A stretch of 64,000 bases of DNA from Parabacteroides chongii (GTDB lineage Bacteria > Bacteroidota > Bacteroidia > Bacteroidales > Tannerellaceae): positions 2,140,501-2,204,500 of the forward strand of contig NZ_CP120849.1 of NCBI RefSeq assembly GCF_029581355.1, written 5' to 3'. Positions 43,601 to 51,684 of this stretch are shown here, piece after piece. The position numbers and the translations under genes were made by a program. Under the pieces are notes generated by a model. That model saw nothing but the letters and a program-made list of their open reading frames with translations. It did not search any database and was not told the DNA's origin. The first letter of the stretch is position 1, and every line of letters begins with the position of its first letter.

Positions 43601-44004
43601 TGGAAGCGTGGGACAGCTTCCGTTTCTATCTCACGATCGGGAAGGATTACGACCAGTCAAAGCCGGTTATAACGACTAGCCGTTATGAAACAATCGAACC
43701 GCGTAACAGTGACGATGCTTATATCATAAAGTATGTTCGTACGAATGTTGAGATTCGTATCGATGGGGTTGTGAAGAATCCGGAGCCGGTGGCGAATACT
43801 GAAATTCAATCCGGTATAAAGGTTTGGGGCAATAATCATCGGTTATTTATCCGTACTGACAAACCGGAAGAGGTCTCTGTCTATACTTTTGGAGGGCAAT
43901 TGCAGAAGAAATTCCGGTCGGAGGCAGGCGACCGGTTCATATCGCTGCCTTCCGGAACCTATATTGTCCTTATCGCGGATGAACGGTTTAAGGTGATCTT
44001 GTAA
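40699..44004 (+). CDS. Giant surface protein with glycine-rich tandem repeats (1101 aa)
   Basis: Signal peptide MKRRLRGYIFFIFCLIFAFP, cleaved near GRA. The N-terminal beta domain (about 30-125) resembles the start of the operon A giant protein. About ten repeats of 28-30 residues follow (about 128-398), built on GAGIGGGSSGAGG, ITITGGTV and a T/NATGG turn, a likely flat beta-solenoid. Then come a Listeria-Bacteroides type repeat (YYSIDGWHDKASDG, then IDLYANW), Ig-like modules with MBG-type strands, a Pro/Glu/Lys linker near 930 and a tail ending GTYIVLIADERFKVIL, like type IX sorting domains. The gene is A+T-rich against the arginine genes. Probable adhesin; ligand unknown. Confidence 0.78.
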   Translation: MKRRLRGYIFFIFCLIFAFPIMGRADENHDINSGNVTITEAGTYRFENYEGANKVIVNAPDKEVDITISGLKIEISKGPNCAFEIQAGTVNLTLEGTNVLKSGNLKAGLQVLEGSTLTIKGDGELNVTGGSSGAGIGVGNSGAVGSIIIQGGTVNANGGSSGAGIGGGSSKAGGDITITGGTVNATGGTFGAGIGGGSSGAGGSITITGGTVTAKGGSSSGAGIGGGSSGTGGIIIITGGTVTATGSSSGAGIGGGSSGAGGDITITGGIVTANGGNSGAGIGGGSGSKGTGGTIKIQGGTVTATGGSTGAGIGGGNYGAGGTITIETGTVNATGGNNAAGIGGGMYGAGGIITIIGGTVTAKGGNMGAQIGGGSNGDGGEITITGGVVNAPISGLGAGIGKGYDGKNNGTFSAKNGNAFINVSSISDQNDKDNWKGIIFDGYNGQVYGKQKLETNVEIPKGKTLTIKEDQKLTLGKGVTLTNNGTIKGIENIIYTVTYHHNNSDESEDVEVAHNSIPSYSNFTRQYYSIDGWHDKASDGQKVKNITGSIDLYANWKENEIKTKPSISDIKGTYGKEIKYDLSKLLSTDSYKDNIIYTSSDLEEYGLSILNKQITGTPKKAIDDNSTVTITISSVDCMKEVEAKVPINIAKGKSSIDEFIAIPNSTYSGKAIDITAPFVKDESGNEIKDAIVGLSYQIKTDGSQYESTTADNSGASDDGKAPKYAGEYKVIARFAGNDNYSEAEAKTAIFTIEKVSLTVNPLPGQIIFPNETGTYKPKYEVTGAVNNETLEFSGDLKLDNDGKTIVDDNLTLNDPFDKNYSMTITEGIMFTILDNVVANEEIILSGTIEDDVYIDQVTITAPDGFLIKSEGGTLTKAENDYKESFIWNQTGTFDINYKLQRINDGQVSDRYIVRVTVKNKSEKPDKPVNPPVEPEEPVKPVEPTVYYTVTLPSVDGVTTDPVAGDYEVEAWDSFRFYLTIGKDYDQSKPVITTSRYETIEPRNSDDAYIIKYVRTNVEIRIDGVVKNPEPVANTEIQSGIKVWGNNHRLFIRTDKPEEVSVYTFGGQLQKKFRSEAGDRFISLPSGTYIVLIADERFKVIL
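41080..41890 (+). repeat. In-frame tandem repeats, about ten units of about 87 bp
   Basis: Units of 28-30 codons with near-identical DNA blocks (for example GGTGGCGGATCCAGTGGTGC and AGGAGGTACTGTTA). Unit length is always a multiple of three in this copy, so unit gain or loss changes protein length without breaking the frame. Confidence 0.9.
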
Positions 44005-44026
44005 ATTAGGATAAGACTTGATAAAT

Positions 44027-44075
44027 AAAAAGCTGTAAGGGGCTGGCAATAGTTATTGCTCCCTTACAGCTTTTT
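44027..44075. terminator. Bidirectional terminator between operon B and the efflux operon
   Basis: AAAAAGCTGTAAGGG (44027-44041) and its exact complement starting at 44061, with a T6 run, separate two convergent units. Confidence 0.93.
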
Positions 44076-44096
44076 TATGTAGATGGATTCTCTTTT

Positions 44097-45467
44097 TTAT
44101 TCTTCCTGTCCGCCGCCTAATGCGTGGTAGAGGTTAATAACACCTTGTATCTCATCGAAACGGTCGGCTACCTGTGAAAGTTCCGCTTGTAGTAAACTTT
44201 GCTGGGCAGTCAGTACCTCCAGGTAAGTGGTGTTTCCGTGTTGCATCAGTAACTGAGTGCTTTTTACCGCCTTTTGTAAAGCTGTAATCTGCCGGTCAGC
44301 CAGTTGGATGCGTCCGCGTGCCGTCTGCCATTGTGTCAAGGCATTGTTTACTTCGCTTCCGGCATTCAACAGGCTTTGCTGGAAAACCAGGGAGGCCTCT
44401 TCCTGTTGTGCCTTGGCTATTTTCAACTGGGCGATGTTGGCACCTTTGTTGAATAACGGTTGTGTCAGCGAGCCTATCGCCTGCAACAGCCAGCCGCCCG
44501 GGTTAGTGATGATCCCCGTTCCGTTATTAGTCCACCCGGCAACACCGCTGAGGGTGATGTTCGGATAGAAAGCACTGCGTGCTCCGTTCGTTGCATAGAA
44601 TGCCTGTGCCAACGAATATTCTGCCTGCCGTACATCCGGACGGTTATTTAACAGGGAGAGCGGAACGCCGGCGGATAGTGTCTGGGGAAACTCCTGTCGA
44701 TCCAGTTCCCCCCGTTCCATCCGGTGAGGCACTTCTCCGAGCAGGTTGGAGAGGCTGTTTTCCATCTCGTTGATCTGCTGGCGTAGGGTCAGGAGGGAGG
44801 CTTCTACACTCAGGCTGTTCGCTTCCGACTGGGAAACGGCGGCTTCATCTGCCAGGCCTGCTTTTTTCAATGCACGCATCGCCTGTACGTTCTCTTTCCA
44901 AAGAGAGGCCGTCCGTTCACTGATGACAAGTTGTTTGTCGAGCAATAATAATGTGTAATAGGAATTGGCTACTGTGGCTATTAGCTGTGTCCGGACGGCC
45001 TGTTTGTATGCTTTAGTCTGTTCGAGAGCTGCCTGTGCGCTTCTTTTCGCATTGGTGAGTCTCCCGAAGATGTCGATTTCCCAACTGGCAGCTACCGCCA
45101 ACTGATAACTTTTGGCGGCTTTCGAACCGTCGAAGCTGCTGATCGTACCCTGCGGATTCAGGTTCAGTGCCGGAAGGTAAGCCAGACGCGAAGTCATCAG
45201 GGCTGCTTCGGCTTCCTGTACCCGCAAATGGGCGGTGCGCATGTCGGTGTTATTCTCTAGTCCTTTTTCAATCAGCGTCTGCAATTGCGGGTCTGTGAAG
45301 AGTTCCCGCCAGTCGAGACTGCCGATGCTAGTCGTATCCGTTGCCATCGCCTCGTCCCTGAACAGGTCGTCAGGAACGGAGGTCTCCGGTTTGTAGGATG
45401 TATAGATGCCGCACCCGCTCAGTAACGAGAGGGTGGCGACGGATAATAGAATGATATTATTTTTCAT
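44097..45467 (-). CDS. TolC/OprM-type outer-membrane efflux lipoprotein
   Basis: 456 residues with a lipoprotein signal (LLSGC, cysteine 19). It is the NodT/OprM branch of outer-membrane channels, with the internal duplication of helical outer-membrane efflux regions (ALMTSRLAYLPALNLNPQG and YSLAQAFYATNGARSAFYPNI). It forms the exit duct for the RND pump encoded upstream. Its start overlaps the pump's end by 11 bp. Last gene of the operon. Confidence 0.94.
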   Translation of the reverse strand: MKNNIILLSVATLSLLSGCGIYTSYKPETSVPDDLFRDEAMATDTTSIGSLDWRELFTDPQLQTLIEKGLENNTDMRTAHLRVQEAEAALMTSRLAYLPALNLNPQGTISSFDGSKAAKSYQLAVAASWEIDIFGRLTNAKRSAQAALEQTKAYKQAVRTQLIATVANSYYTLLLLDKQLVISERTASLWKENVQAMRALKKAGLADEAAVSQSEANSLSVEASLLTLRQQINEMENSLSNLLGEVPHRMERGELDRQEFPQTLSAGVPLSLLNNRPDVRQAEYSLAQAFYATNGARSAFYPNITLSGVAGWTNNGTGIITNPGGWLLQAIGSLTQPLFNKGANIAQLKIAKAQQEEASLVFQQSLLNAGSEVNNALTQWQTARGRIQLADRQITALQKAVKSTQLLMQHGNTTYLEVLTAQQSLLQAELSQVADRFDEIQGVINLYHALGGGQEE

Positions 45468-48400
45468 CTGATTGATTTCCTTTCTTTTTACTTTCGAGAT
45501 AGTCTTTCCGCTCGGCGGTTACCTCTTCTACTTCTTCCTGGATCTGCCAGTCGTGAGTCGGCTCGAACTGTATCGGGCGCACTTTCTCCTGCAAATACTG
45601 GAATACGATGAACAGGGAAGGCACGACGAACAGCAGTGCCAGTGTTCCGATCAACATACCGCCTACGGCACCTGTACCCAATGAACTGTTACCGTTTGCA
45701 CCGACGCCTGTCGCTACTACCAACGGAAGCAGACCGAAGATCATGGTCAACGCCGTCATCAGGATCGGACGCAGGCGTACTTTGGCGGCAGACAGTGCGG
45801 CAGATGTCAGGCTCATACCGGCGGCACGCCGTTCGGCTGCATATTCAGTCAATAGGATGGCTGTTTTGGCCAACAGACCAATCAACATAATCAAACCGGT
45901 TTGCAGATAAATGTTATTCTCCAGCCCCATGATCTTGGCAAACAGGAAGCTACCCATCAGACCGAACGGTACGGAAAGTATCACGGCAAACGGAACCAGG
46001 AAACTTTCATAAAGTGCACTCAGGATCAGGTAGATCATCAGGATACAGATAACGAAGATCACGGCTGTCGTATTGCTTTCCTGGTTCTCTTCGCGAGTGA
46101 TACCGGCAAAGTCGTAACCGTAGCCTTTCGGCAGGCTGGTTGCCGCTACTTCTTTCACTGCATTGATCGCGTCGCCGGAGCTGTAGCCCGGTGCAGGCAT
46201 GGCATTTACGTTGATCGAGTTATACATATTGAAACGGCTCAGCGATTCGGCGCCGTATACCTTTGTCAGGTTTACGAACTGGCTTAACGGAGCCATTTCG
46301 CCATTCGCCATACGTACGAAGGTATTATCCAGTGAAGATTCATCCAGACGATAATCAGGGGAAGCCTGTATCATCACCTTATACACTTTCGAGAAGCGGT
46401 TGAAGTTAGATACATATTGTCCTCCGTAATAACCTGACAAGGTACTCAGTACGGCATCCGGTGTAATACCGGCACGCTTACATTTAGCTGCATCTACCGT
46501 CACTTCCCACTGCGGGTAGTTGATAGAGAAGGTTGAATAGGCGGCTGCAATTTCCGGACGTTCGCGCAAGGCTCCCAGATATTGTTGTGTCGTATTGAAG
46601 AACTCGGTCAGATCGCCTCCCTTTTTATCTTGCATATACATTTCCAGCGCATTACCCATACCGTAACCGGGGATCATACCCGGTGACATGGCAAAGATGT
46701 TTGCATCCTTGATGTCGGCAGTCCGTCCGTACACCTGGTTGATAACCGACTGTACGTGATCTTCTTTGTCCGTCCGTTCATCCCACGGTTTCAGTTTGAT
46801 GATGAACATACCGAATGAGTTTCCTTGTCCGGAGATCAGTCCGTAACCGGACACTTTGTTATAATCCTTAATCTGCGGCAGGTCTTTGATACGGTTCTCG
46901 ATGTTGGTCATCACGTCGTTGGTCGTTGCCAGTGAGTTACCGGCGGCCGTTGTTACGTTGACGAACAATACACCCTGGTCTTCGTCCGGCACCAGACTGG
47001 TCTTCGTCGTTTTCATCAGGAAAAACAACAGGACAACCGAGCAAGCCAGCATCGACCACATCAGCCATCTGCGTTTAATAAAGAAGAGTACGCCTTTCTT
47101 ATATTTGGCAATCATGGCATCGAAAGCAGTATTGAACGCTTTACGGAAGCGGGAGGCAAAGTTATTCTTTTGCGTACCGTCCTCATTGATATACGGTTTC
47201 AGTATCAGTGCGCATAACGCCGGACTCAGAGTCAATGCATTGATCGCTGAGATACCTACGGCAACCGCCATTGTCAGACCGAATTGTGTATAGAATGTAC
47301 CTGAAGTTCCGCTCATGAACGATACCGGAATGAACACGGCCATAAACACCAGTGAAGAAGAGATAATGGCGGCACTGATCCCGTTCATGGCATCCATACT
47401 TGCCATGTACGAAGATTTATACCCGACGTCGAACCGGGCCTGTACCGCCTCGACGACGACGATGGCATCATCGACCACCGTACCAATCACGAGAACGAGT
47501 GCAAACAAAGTAATCAGGTTGATACTGAATCCGGCAATCGACATGAATGCGAATGTACCAATCAGCGACACAATGATACCTACCAGCGGGATCAGGGTCG
47601 AACGGATATCCTGCAGGAAAATGTATACCACCAGGATAACCAGTAAGATCGCTTCGATCAATGTCTTTACCACTTCGTGGATGGAGGCGAACAGGAAGTC
47701 GTTCGAACTCATCATCTGTGTGATCTCAACTCCTTTCGGCAGGTCTTTGCGTGCTTCGTCGAGGAAAGCGTCGATTTGCTGGTTTACCTCGGTTGCGTTG
47801 GAACCGGCTGTCTGGAATACCATACAGGAAACGCCGACATGCCCGGTCAGTTCGCCGATGTAAGAGTAGTTTTCACGTCCCAGCTCTATTTCTGCTATAT
47901 CTTTCAGCTTCAGAACTTCACCGTCTTCGGTCGAACGGATCACGATATCCCCGAATTCTTCCGGCTGTATCAGGCGGCCTTTGTACTTCATCGTATATTG
48001 GTAGGTCTCCGTAGAATTCTCGCCGAATGCACCGGTAGCCGATTCTATATTCTGTTCGGCCAGTACGGCGGTCACATCCGAAGGGATCAGGTTGTATTGC
48101 GCCATCACGTCCGGTTTCATCCAGACACGCATACTGTAATCTCCTCCCATAACCATCAGTTCGCCGACACCTGAGATACGGAGGATTTCCGGCTTCAGGT
48201 TAATGCTCAGGTAGTTGGCAAGAAAGCCTTCGTCGTATGAATCGTCAGGGCTGTAAATCGAGAAGATCTGCAACATACTGGTCTGACGTTTGGTAGTAGT
48301 GACCCCTACTTGAGTAACTTCTGCGGGTAACTGACCGGTGGCTTTGGACACACGGTTCTGTACGTTTACGGTTGCCATATCCGGATCGGTACCTTGTTTG

Positions 48401-48684
48401 AAGTAGACCATAATGGATACGGTTCCTGCATTGGTTGCCGTAGATGTCATGTAGGTCATATCTTCTACACCGTTGATGGCCTCTTCCAGCGGGGCGATCA
48501 CGCTCTTTTGAAGGGTTTCCGCACTGGCACCGAAGTAAGTTGTACTCACCATAACGGTAGGCGGGGCAATATCGGGATATTGTTCGACGGGCAGACTGGT
48601 CAACCCGATGATACCCATAAATACTATCACGATAGAGATAACGGCTGATAGTACCGGGCGTTCTATAAAGGTTCTTAATTTCAT
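45457..48684 (-). CDS. RND multidrug efflux pump (HAE1/AcrB family)
   Basis: 1075 residues, about the usual length, with two sets of membrane segments and two large periplasmic loops. Seen are FIERPVLSAVISIVIVFMG at the N-terminus, the NVQNRVSKATGQLP porter motif, and VGTVVDDAIVVVEAV with the paired aspartates of the proton relay. It pumps hydrophobic compounds, bile salts or drugs from the inner membrane and periplasm to the outside using the proton gradient. It lies 15 bp after the fusion-protein gene in the usual order. Confidence 0.96.
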   Translation of the reverse strand: MKLRTFIERPVLSAVISIVIVFMGIIGLTSLPVEQYPDIAPPTVMVSTTYFGASAETLQKSVIAPLEEAINGVEDMTYMTSTATNAGTVSIMVYFKQGTDPDMATVNVQNRVSKATGQLPAEVTQVGVTTTKRQTSMLQIFSIYSPDDSYDEGFLANYLSINLKPEILRISGVGELMVMGGDYSMRVWMKPDVMAQYNLIPSDVTAVLAEQNIESATGAFGENSTETYQYTMKYKGRLIQPEEFGDIVIRSTEDGEVLKLKDIAEIELGRENYSYIGELTGHVGVSCMVFQTAGSNATEVNQQIDAFLDEARKDLPKGVEITQMMSSNDFLFASIHEVVKTLIEAILLVILVVYIFLQDIRSTLIPLVGIIVSLIGTFAFMSIAGFSINLITLFALVLVIGTVVDDAIVVVEAVQARFDVGYKSSYMASMDAMNGISAAIISSSLVFMAVFIPVSFMSGTSGTFYTQFGLTMAVAVGISAINALTLSPALCALILKPYINEDGTQKNNFASRFRKAFNTAFDAMIAKYKKGVLFFIKRRWLMWSMLACSVVLLFFLMKTTKTSLVPDEDQGVLFVNVTTAAGNSLATTNDVMTNIENRIKDLPQIKDYNKVSGYGLISGQGNSFGMFIIKLKPWDERTDKEDHVQSVINQVYGRTADIKDANIFAMSPGMIPGYGMGNALEMYMQDKKGGDLTEFFNTTQQYLGALRERPEIAAAYSTFSINYPQWEVTVDAAKCKRAGITPDAVLSTLSGYYGGQYVSNFNRFSKVYKVMIQASPDYRLDESSLDNTFVRMANGEMAPLSQFVNLTKVYGAESLSRFNMYNSINVNAMPAPGYSSGDAINAVKEVAATSLPKGYGYDFAGITREENQESNTTAVIFVICILMIYLILSALYESFLVPFAVILSVPFGLMGSFLFAKIMGLENNIYLQTGLIMLIGLLAKTAILLTEYAAERRAAGMSLTSAALSAAKVRLRPILMTALTMIFGLLPLVVATGVGANGNSSLGTGAVGGMLIGTLALLFVVPSLFIVFQYLQEKVRPIQFEPTHDWQIQEEVEEVTAERKDYLESKKKGNQSDEK

Positions 48685-48699
48685 ATTCCGTTCTTCCTA

Positions 48700-49815
48700 T
48701 TATTGTTTAACCTGGATCGGAGTTCCTTCGCGCAGCAAACCTACACCTTCGGCAACGATCACGTCACCGGCTTTCAGACCTTCGTTCACGATATATTCCT
48801 GGCCTCCGTTCACACGGGTGATATTGACCTGAGCCGATGTCGCTTTGCCATCTATGACTTTATAAACGTATACTTTATCCTGTATTTCGAATGTGGCTGT
48901 TTGTGGGATCACGATACTGCCCGATTTCTCTGTTGACAGGATAATATTTCCGGAACTGCCGCTGTAAAGGATCTCTTCTTCGTTCGGGAATACGGCACGC
49001 AGGCTCACGGTCCCTGTATTACGGTCTATTACACCGCTAATAGTTTCGACTTTTCCTTTTGCCGGATAAACGGATTTATCATTCAGTTGCAATTCTACTT
49101 CCGGCATCATTTCCAAAGCTTTCTGTTTGGAACCGTATTGGCGGGTGAGGGCCAACAGTTGATTTTCCGTCAGGGAAAAGTAGACATACATGTTCGAATT
49201 ATCTGAAACAGTTGTCAACGGTTTAGGCGAATTGGCGCTGACCAACGTTCCGACACGGTAGGGGAGTGTTCCGACAACTCCGTTGGACGGACTTTTTACC
49301 TCTGTGTATGAGAGGTTGTTGCGGGCACTCAGTTCCTGTGCTTTCATCTGGGCTAGCTGTGCTTTGGCACTTAGCCATGAATTTTCAGCTGTTTGCAGGT
49401 CGAAAGCCGATACTACATTTTGTGCATGCAGTTCTTTTTTACTGTCGAACGTCAGCTTTGCTGTGTTCAGTGCTGCCTGTGCAGCTTCTACATTCGCAAT
49501 CGCTGTCTGCAACGCTGCCTGATAAGGAACCTGGTCGATGATGAACAACAACTGTCCTTTTCTGACAGCTTGTCCTTCTTCCACACATAACTGTGTGATA
49601 AATCCTGAGACCTGCGGATAGATGTCGATATCCTGTCGTCCGCGTATCGTGGCGGAATAGAGACTGCTCAGGGTTTTGTCGGTTGTCGACACTTTCAGTA
49701 CTTTGTACTCACTGTTAACCATTGTTGCCGGTTGCTCTTTACATGAGCTTGCGATAAGGCAAAGAAGCCCTACCCCAACGCCATTGAGGCATCGGGCCAT
49801 AAAATTTTTCTTCAT
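48700..49815 (-). CDS. RND efflux periplasmic adaptor (membrane fusion protein)
   Basis: 371 residues with a lipoprotein signal (IASSC, cysteine 25). The lipoyl-like domain contains VSGFITQLCVEEGQAVRKGQLLF, the coiled-coil hairpin lies around 100-160, and a beta-barrel follows. It bridges the pump and the outer-membrane channel. First gene of the efflux operon, diverging from an AraC-type regulator gene. Confidence 0.95.
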   Translation of the reverse strand: MKKNFMARCLNGVGVGLLCLIASSCKEQPATMVNSEYKVLKVSTTDKTLSSLYSATIRGRQDIDIYPQVSGFITQLCVEEGQAVRKGQLLFIIDQVPYQAALQTAIANVEAAQAALNTAKLTFDSKKELHAQNVVSAFDLQTAENSWLSAKAQLAQMKAQELSARNNLSYTEVKSPSNGVVGTLPYRVGTLVSANSPKPLTTVSDNSNMYVYFSLTENQLLALTRQYGSKQKALEMMPEVELQLNDKSVYPAKGKVETISGVIDRNTGTVSLRAVFPNEEEILYSGSSGNIILSTEKSGSIVIPQTATFEIQDKVYVYKVIDGKATSAQVNITRVNGGQEYIVNEGLKAGDVIVAEGVGLLREGTPIQVKQ

Positions 49816-49852
49816 ATTCTGCTATTATTCAATTATAATCCCGGCAGTAGGA

Positions 49853-49866
49853 TTGTTCCAAAATCA
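49853..49866 (-). promoter_or_regulatory. Probable efflux operon promoter overlapping a TTGTTCCAAAAT repeat
   Basis: On the minus strand TGATTTTG (49859-49866) is one base off TAnnTTTG and would start near 49852. The overlapping 12-mer TTGTTCCAAAAT (49853-49864) recurs exactly at 49994-50005, suggesting a regulator site. Confidence 0.45.
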
Positions 49867-50039
49867 AAACATCAACACGGTAATGTCAGAGTGATGTAAG
49901 TTTGCTACTCATTGATATATACTGCCTTAACTAATAACCGGTGCAAATATCCGACTTTTAGAGATAATAGCTGTGGTTGGAAAATGAATATATTTGTTCC
50001 AAAATTGAACAGGGAAGGTTGTCTACCAGATACTTTTAG

Positions 50040-50069
50040 AACCATTTTGCGGACGTCTGCAAAATGGTT
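50040..50069. promoter_or_regulatory. 30-bp near-perfect palindrome upstream of the AraC-type gene
   Basis: AACCATTTTGC and its exact complement GCAAAATGGTT flank GGACGTCT, itself nearly symmetrical (28 of 30 overall). It lies 41-70 bp before the TATCTTTG box, in the range for a regulator site. A terminator is less likely as no gene ends here. Confidence 0.6.
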
Positions 50070-50109
50070 GTATGAAGGTCCGTCCAAAGCTGCTTTCCAA
50101 TATATTTTC

Positions 50110-50117
50110 TATCTTTG
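50110..50117 (+). promoter_or_regulatory. -7 box of the AraC-type regulator gene
   Basis: TATCTTTG matches the consensus exactly and would start transcription near 50124, only about 7 nt before the chosen ATG, ruling out the much longer upstream reading frame. Confidence 0.65.
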
Positions 50118-50130
50118 CAACCTTATAAAA

Positions 50131-51066
50131 ATGGATATGGAAGAATCTTTTTTGCAGCTGAGTATTGCGGACTTGCTTCGTTTTAAAATGAATCTGAAGT
50201 CCTATCAGGATAAATTGGTTATTGTGAAAATGGATGGTAACAATCACAGGAATCCCGGATTCAAAGAAGATGTTTCTATCCGCCTGGATGCCTTTTCTAT
50301 TTTTCTGGTTCGTCAAGGAGATATAGAGATTACCATAGATGATTTTACCTATCATTTGTCTGATAATCTATTATTGAATATAATGGATATGCACTCGGTA
50401 AAGAACTTCCGTTTTTCTTCCGATTTCAAAGGCTATCATCTGATCATCGAACGCAATCTGTTTTCCGAGATCATGTTGAACAGCCGTCGTATGCCAGCTG
50501 CTTATATCGCTTCCCTGCATAGTCGTCCTATCCAACATCTGAATGAAGAGGAAGGTCTTTTATTGGAGAATTGCCTCTGCCGTATCGAGCGGAATATCGA
50601 CCGTACGGAACATGCATGGCAACGCGATATTATCCTGAACGAACTCCGTGGCTTTTTACTGGAGATGAATAACATTGTCTATCAGGCAAACCGGCATAAA
50701 GTAAATCCGAATCCACCGGCAAAAGATGTATTGCTTTTCCTGTTTATCCAGTTACTGAACAAACATTGCCGGACAGAACATTCCGTTTCTTTCTATGCCG
50801 GTGAATTGTGCATTACCCCCGAGTACCTGTCGCGTATAATGAAAAGTTTCAGTGGAAGGACTGTCAATCAATGGATCGGTGAAGCGTTGATGCGCGAAGC
50901 CGAGATTCTTTTGCGGAATCCGGATTTGTCCATTCAACAGATAGCCGACATGTTGAATTTTTCAGATCAGTCCTCTTTTGGAAAGTTCTTCAAGAAACAT
51001 AAAGGAGTCTCACCGGTTATGTTTAAACAACAGTATGTCACCGGAAGAGCATTTGGAGGAAAATAA
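50131..51066 (+). CDS. AraC-family transcriptional regulator
   Basis: 311 residues from the ATG at 50131 (a second Met follows at 50137). An N-terminal cupin-like sensing half (about 1-170) is followed by two helix-turn-helix units at the C-terminus, with FYAGELCITPEYLSRIMKSF and IQQIADMLNFSDQSSFGKFFKKHKGVSP, the classic AraC signature. The open frame extends upstream to 49912, but that part reads through the palindrome and promoter. Divergent from the RND efflux operon, so it probably controls that pump in response to a toxic ligand. Both the palindrome and the 12-bp repeat are candidate sites. Confidence 0.92.
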   Translation: MDMEESFLQLSIADLLRFKMNLKSYQDKLVIVKMDGNNHRNPGFKEDVSIRLDAFSIFLVRQGDIEITIDDFTYHLSDNLLLNIMDMHSVKNFRFSSDFKGYHLIIERNLFSEIMLNSRRMPAAYIASLHSRPIQHLNEEEGLLLENCLCRIERNIDRTEHAWQRDIILNELRGFLLEMNNIVYQANRHKVNPNPPAKDVLLFLFIQLLNKHCRTEHSVSFYAGELCITPEYLSRIMKSFSGRTVNQWIGEALMREAEILLRNPDLSIQQIADMLNFSDQSSFGKFFKKHKGVSPVMFKQQYVTGRAFGGK

Positions 51067-51092
51067 GAAGATAATAGGAAGAAATATAAATT

Positions 51093-51126
51093 AGAGGTAG
51101 GTGTAAATGAATTTGGACCTACCTCT
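51093..51126. terminator. Hairpin between convergent araC-type and nrdG genes
   Basis: AGAGGTAGGT (51093-51102) and ACCTACCTCT (51117-51126) form a perfect 10-bp stem with a 14-nt loop. T-runs are poor on both sides. Confidence 0.65.
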
Positions 51127-51141
51127 GTTGAAAAAGTCTTT

Positions 51142-51642
51142 TCAAATAAACGGATTATAGTTATAGAAGACTACTTTGTTTTCTTTTAATGATTTTTTCA
51201 CGTCGATCAGACGTTGATTACTGCTGCCACGAAACAAAAGGCTTTCGTCGTGCAGAGCCTGTTTAAATTTACCGTCTACCAGTACGTCGATATATTGGAG
51301 GAGAGCCGCTTGTTTAGGGTTTTGCAATAACTTCTCAAATTGGTAACCCGTGTAGCACCAGATATTTTTTTGACTTTTTTCTTTAATGGCACGAGCCAGT
51401 TCGGTAAATTCTTCCGGCTGGAACATCGGATCACCGCCGCTAAAAGTGACGTCCGCAAATTCATCTGCCAGAACTTTATCCAATATCTCTTCCGTCGGGG
51501 TTGGTTTACCTTTCTTTATATCCCATGACTCCGGATTGTGGCAGCCCGGGCATTGATTCGGGCATCCGGCAGCGTAGATAGCGGTCCGGAATCCCGGACC
51601 GTCTACGGTTGTATCTTCTATAATGTCTATGATTGAAAGCAT
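51142..51642 (-). CDS. nrdG: Anaerobic ribonucleotide reductase activating protein
   Basis: 166 residues, a radical SAM enzyme. The iron-sulfur cluster is held by C27, C31 and C34 in GCPNQCPGCH, and FSGGDPMF is the SAM-binding loop. It makes the glycyl radical on NrdD under anaerobic conditions. It lies 42 bp downstream of nrdD on the same strand. Confidence 0.97.
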   Translation of the reverse strand: MLSIIDIIEDTTVDGPGFRTAIYAAGCPNQCPGCHNPESWDIKKGKPTPTEEILDKVLADEFADVTFSGGDPMFQPEEFTELARAIKEKSQKNIWCYTGYQFEKLLQNPKQAALLQYIDVLVDGKFKQALHDESLLFRGSSNQRLIDVKKSLKENKVVFYNYNPFI

Positions 51643-51684
51643 AAAAAATAATGTGTCAATGAGTTAATATGCCAATGAAAATTA

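Noticed and set aside
49912..50130. Longer start for the AraC-type gene
   Set aside because: This stretch contains the palindrome and the TATCTTTG promoter box and does not resemble an AraC-family N-terminus.
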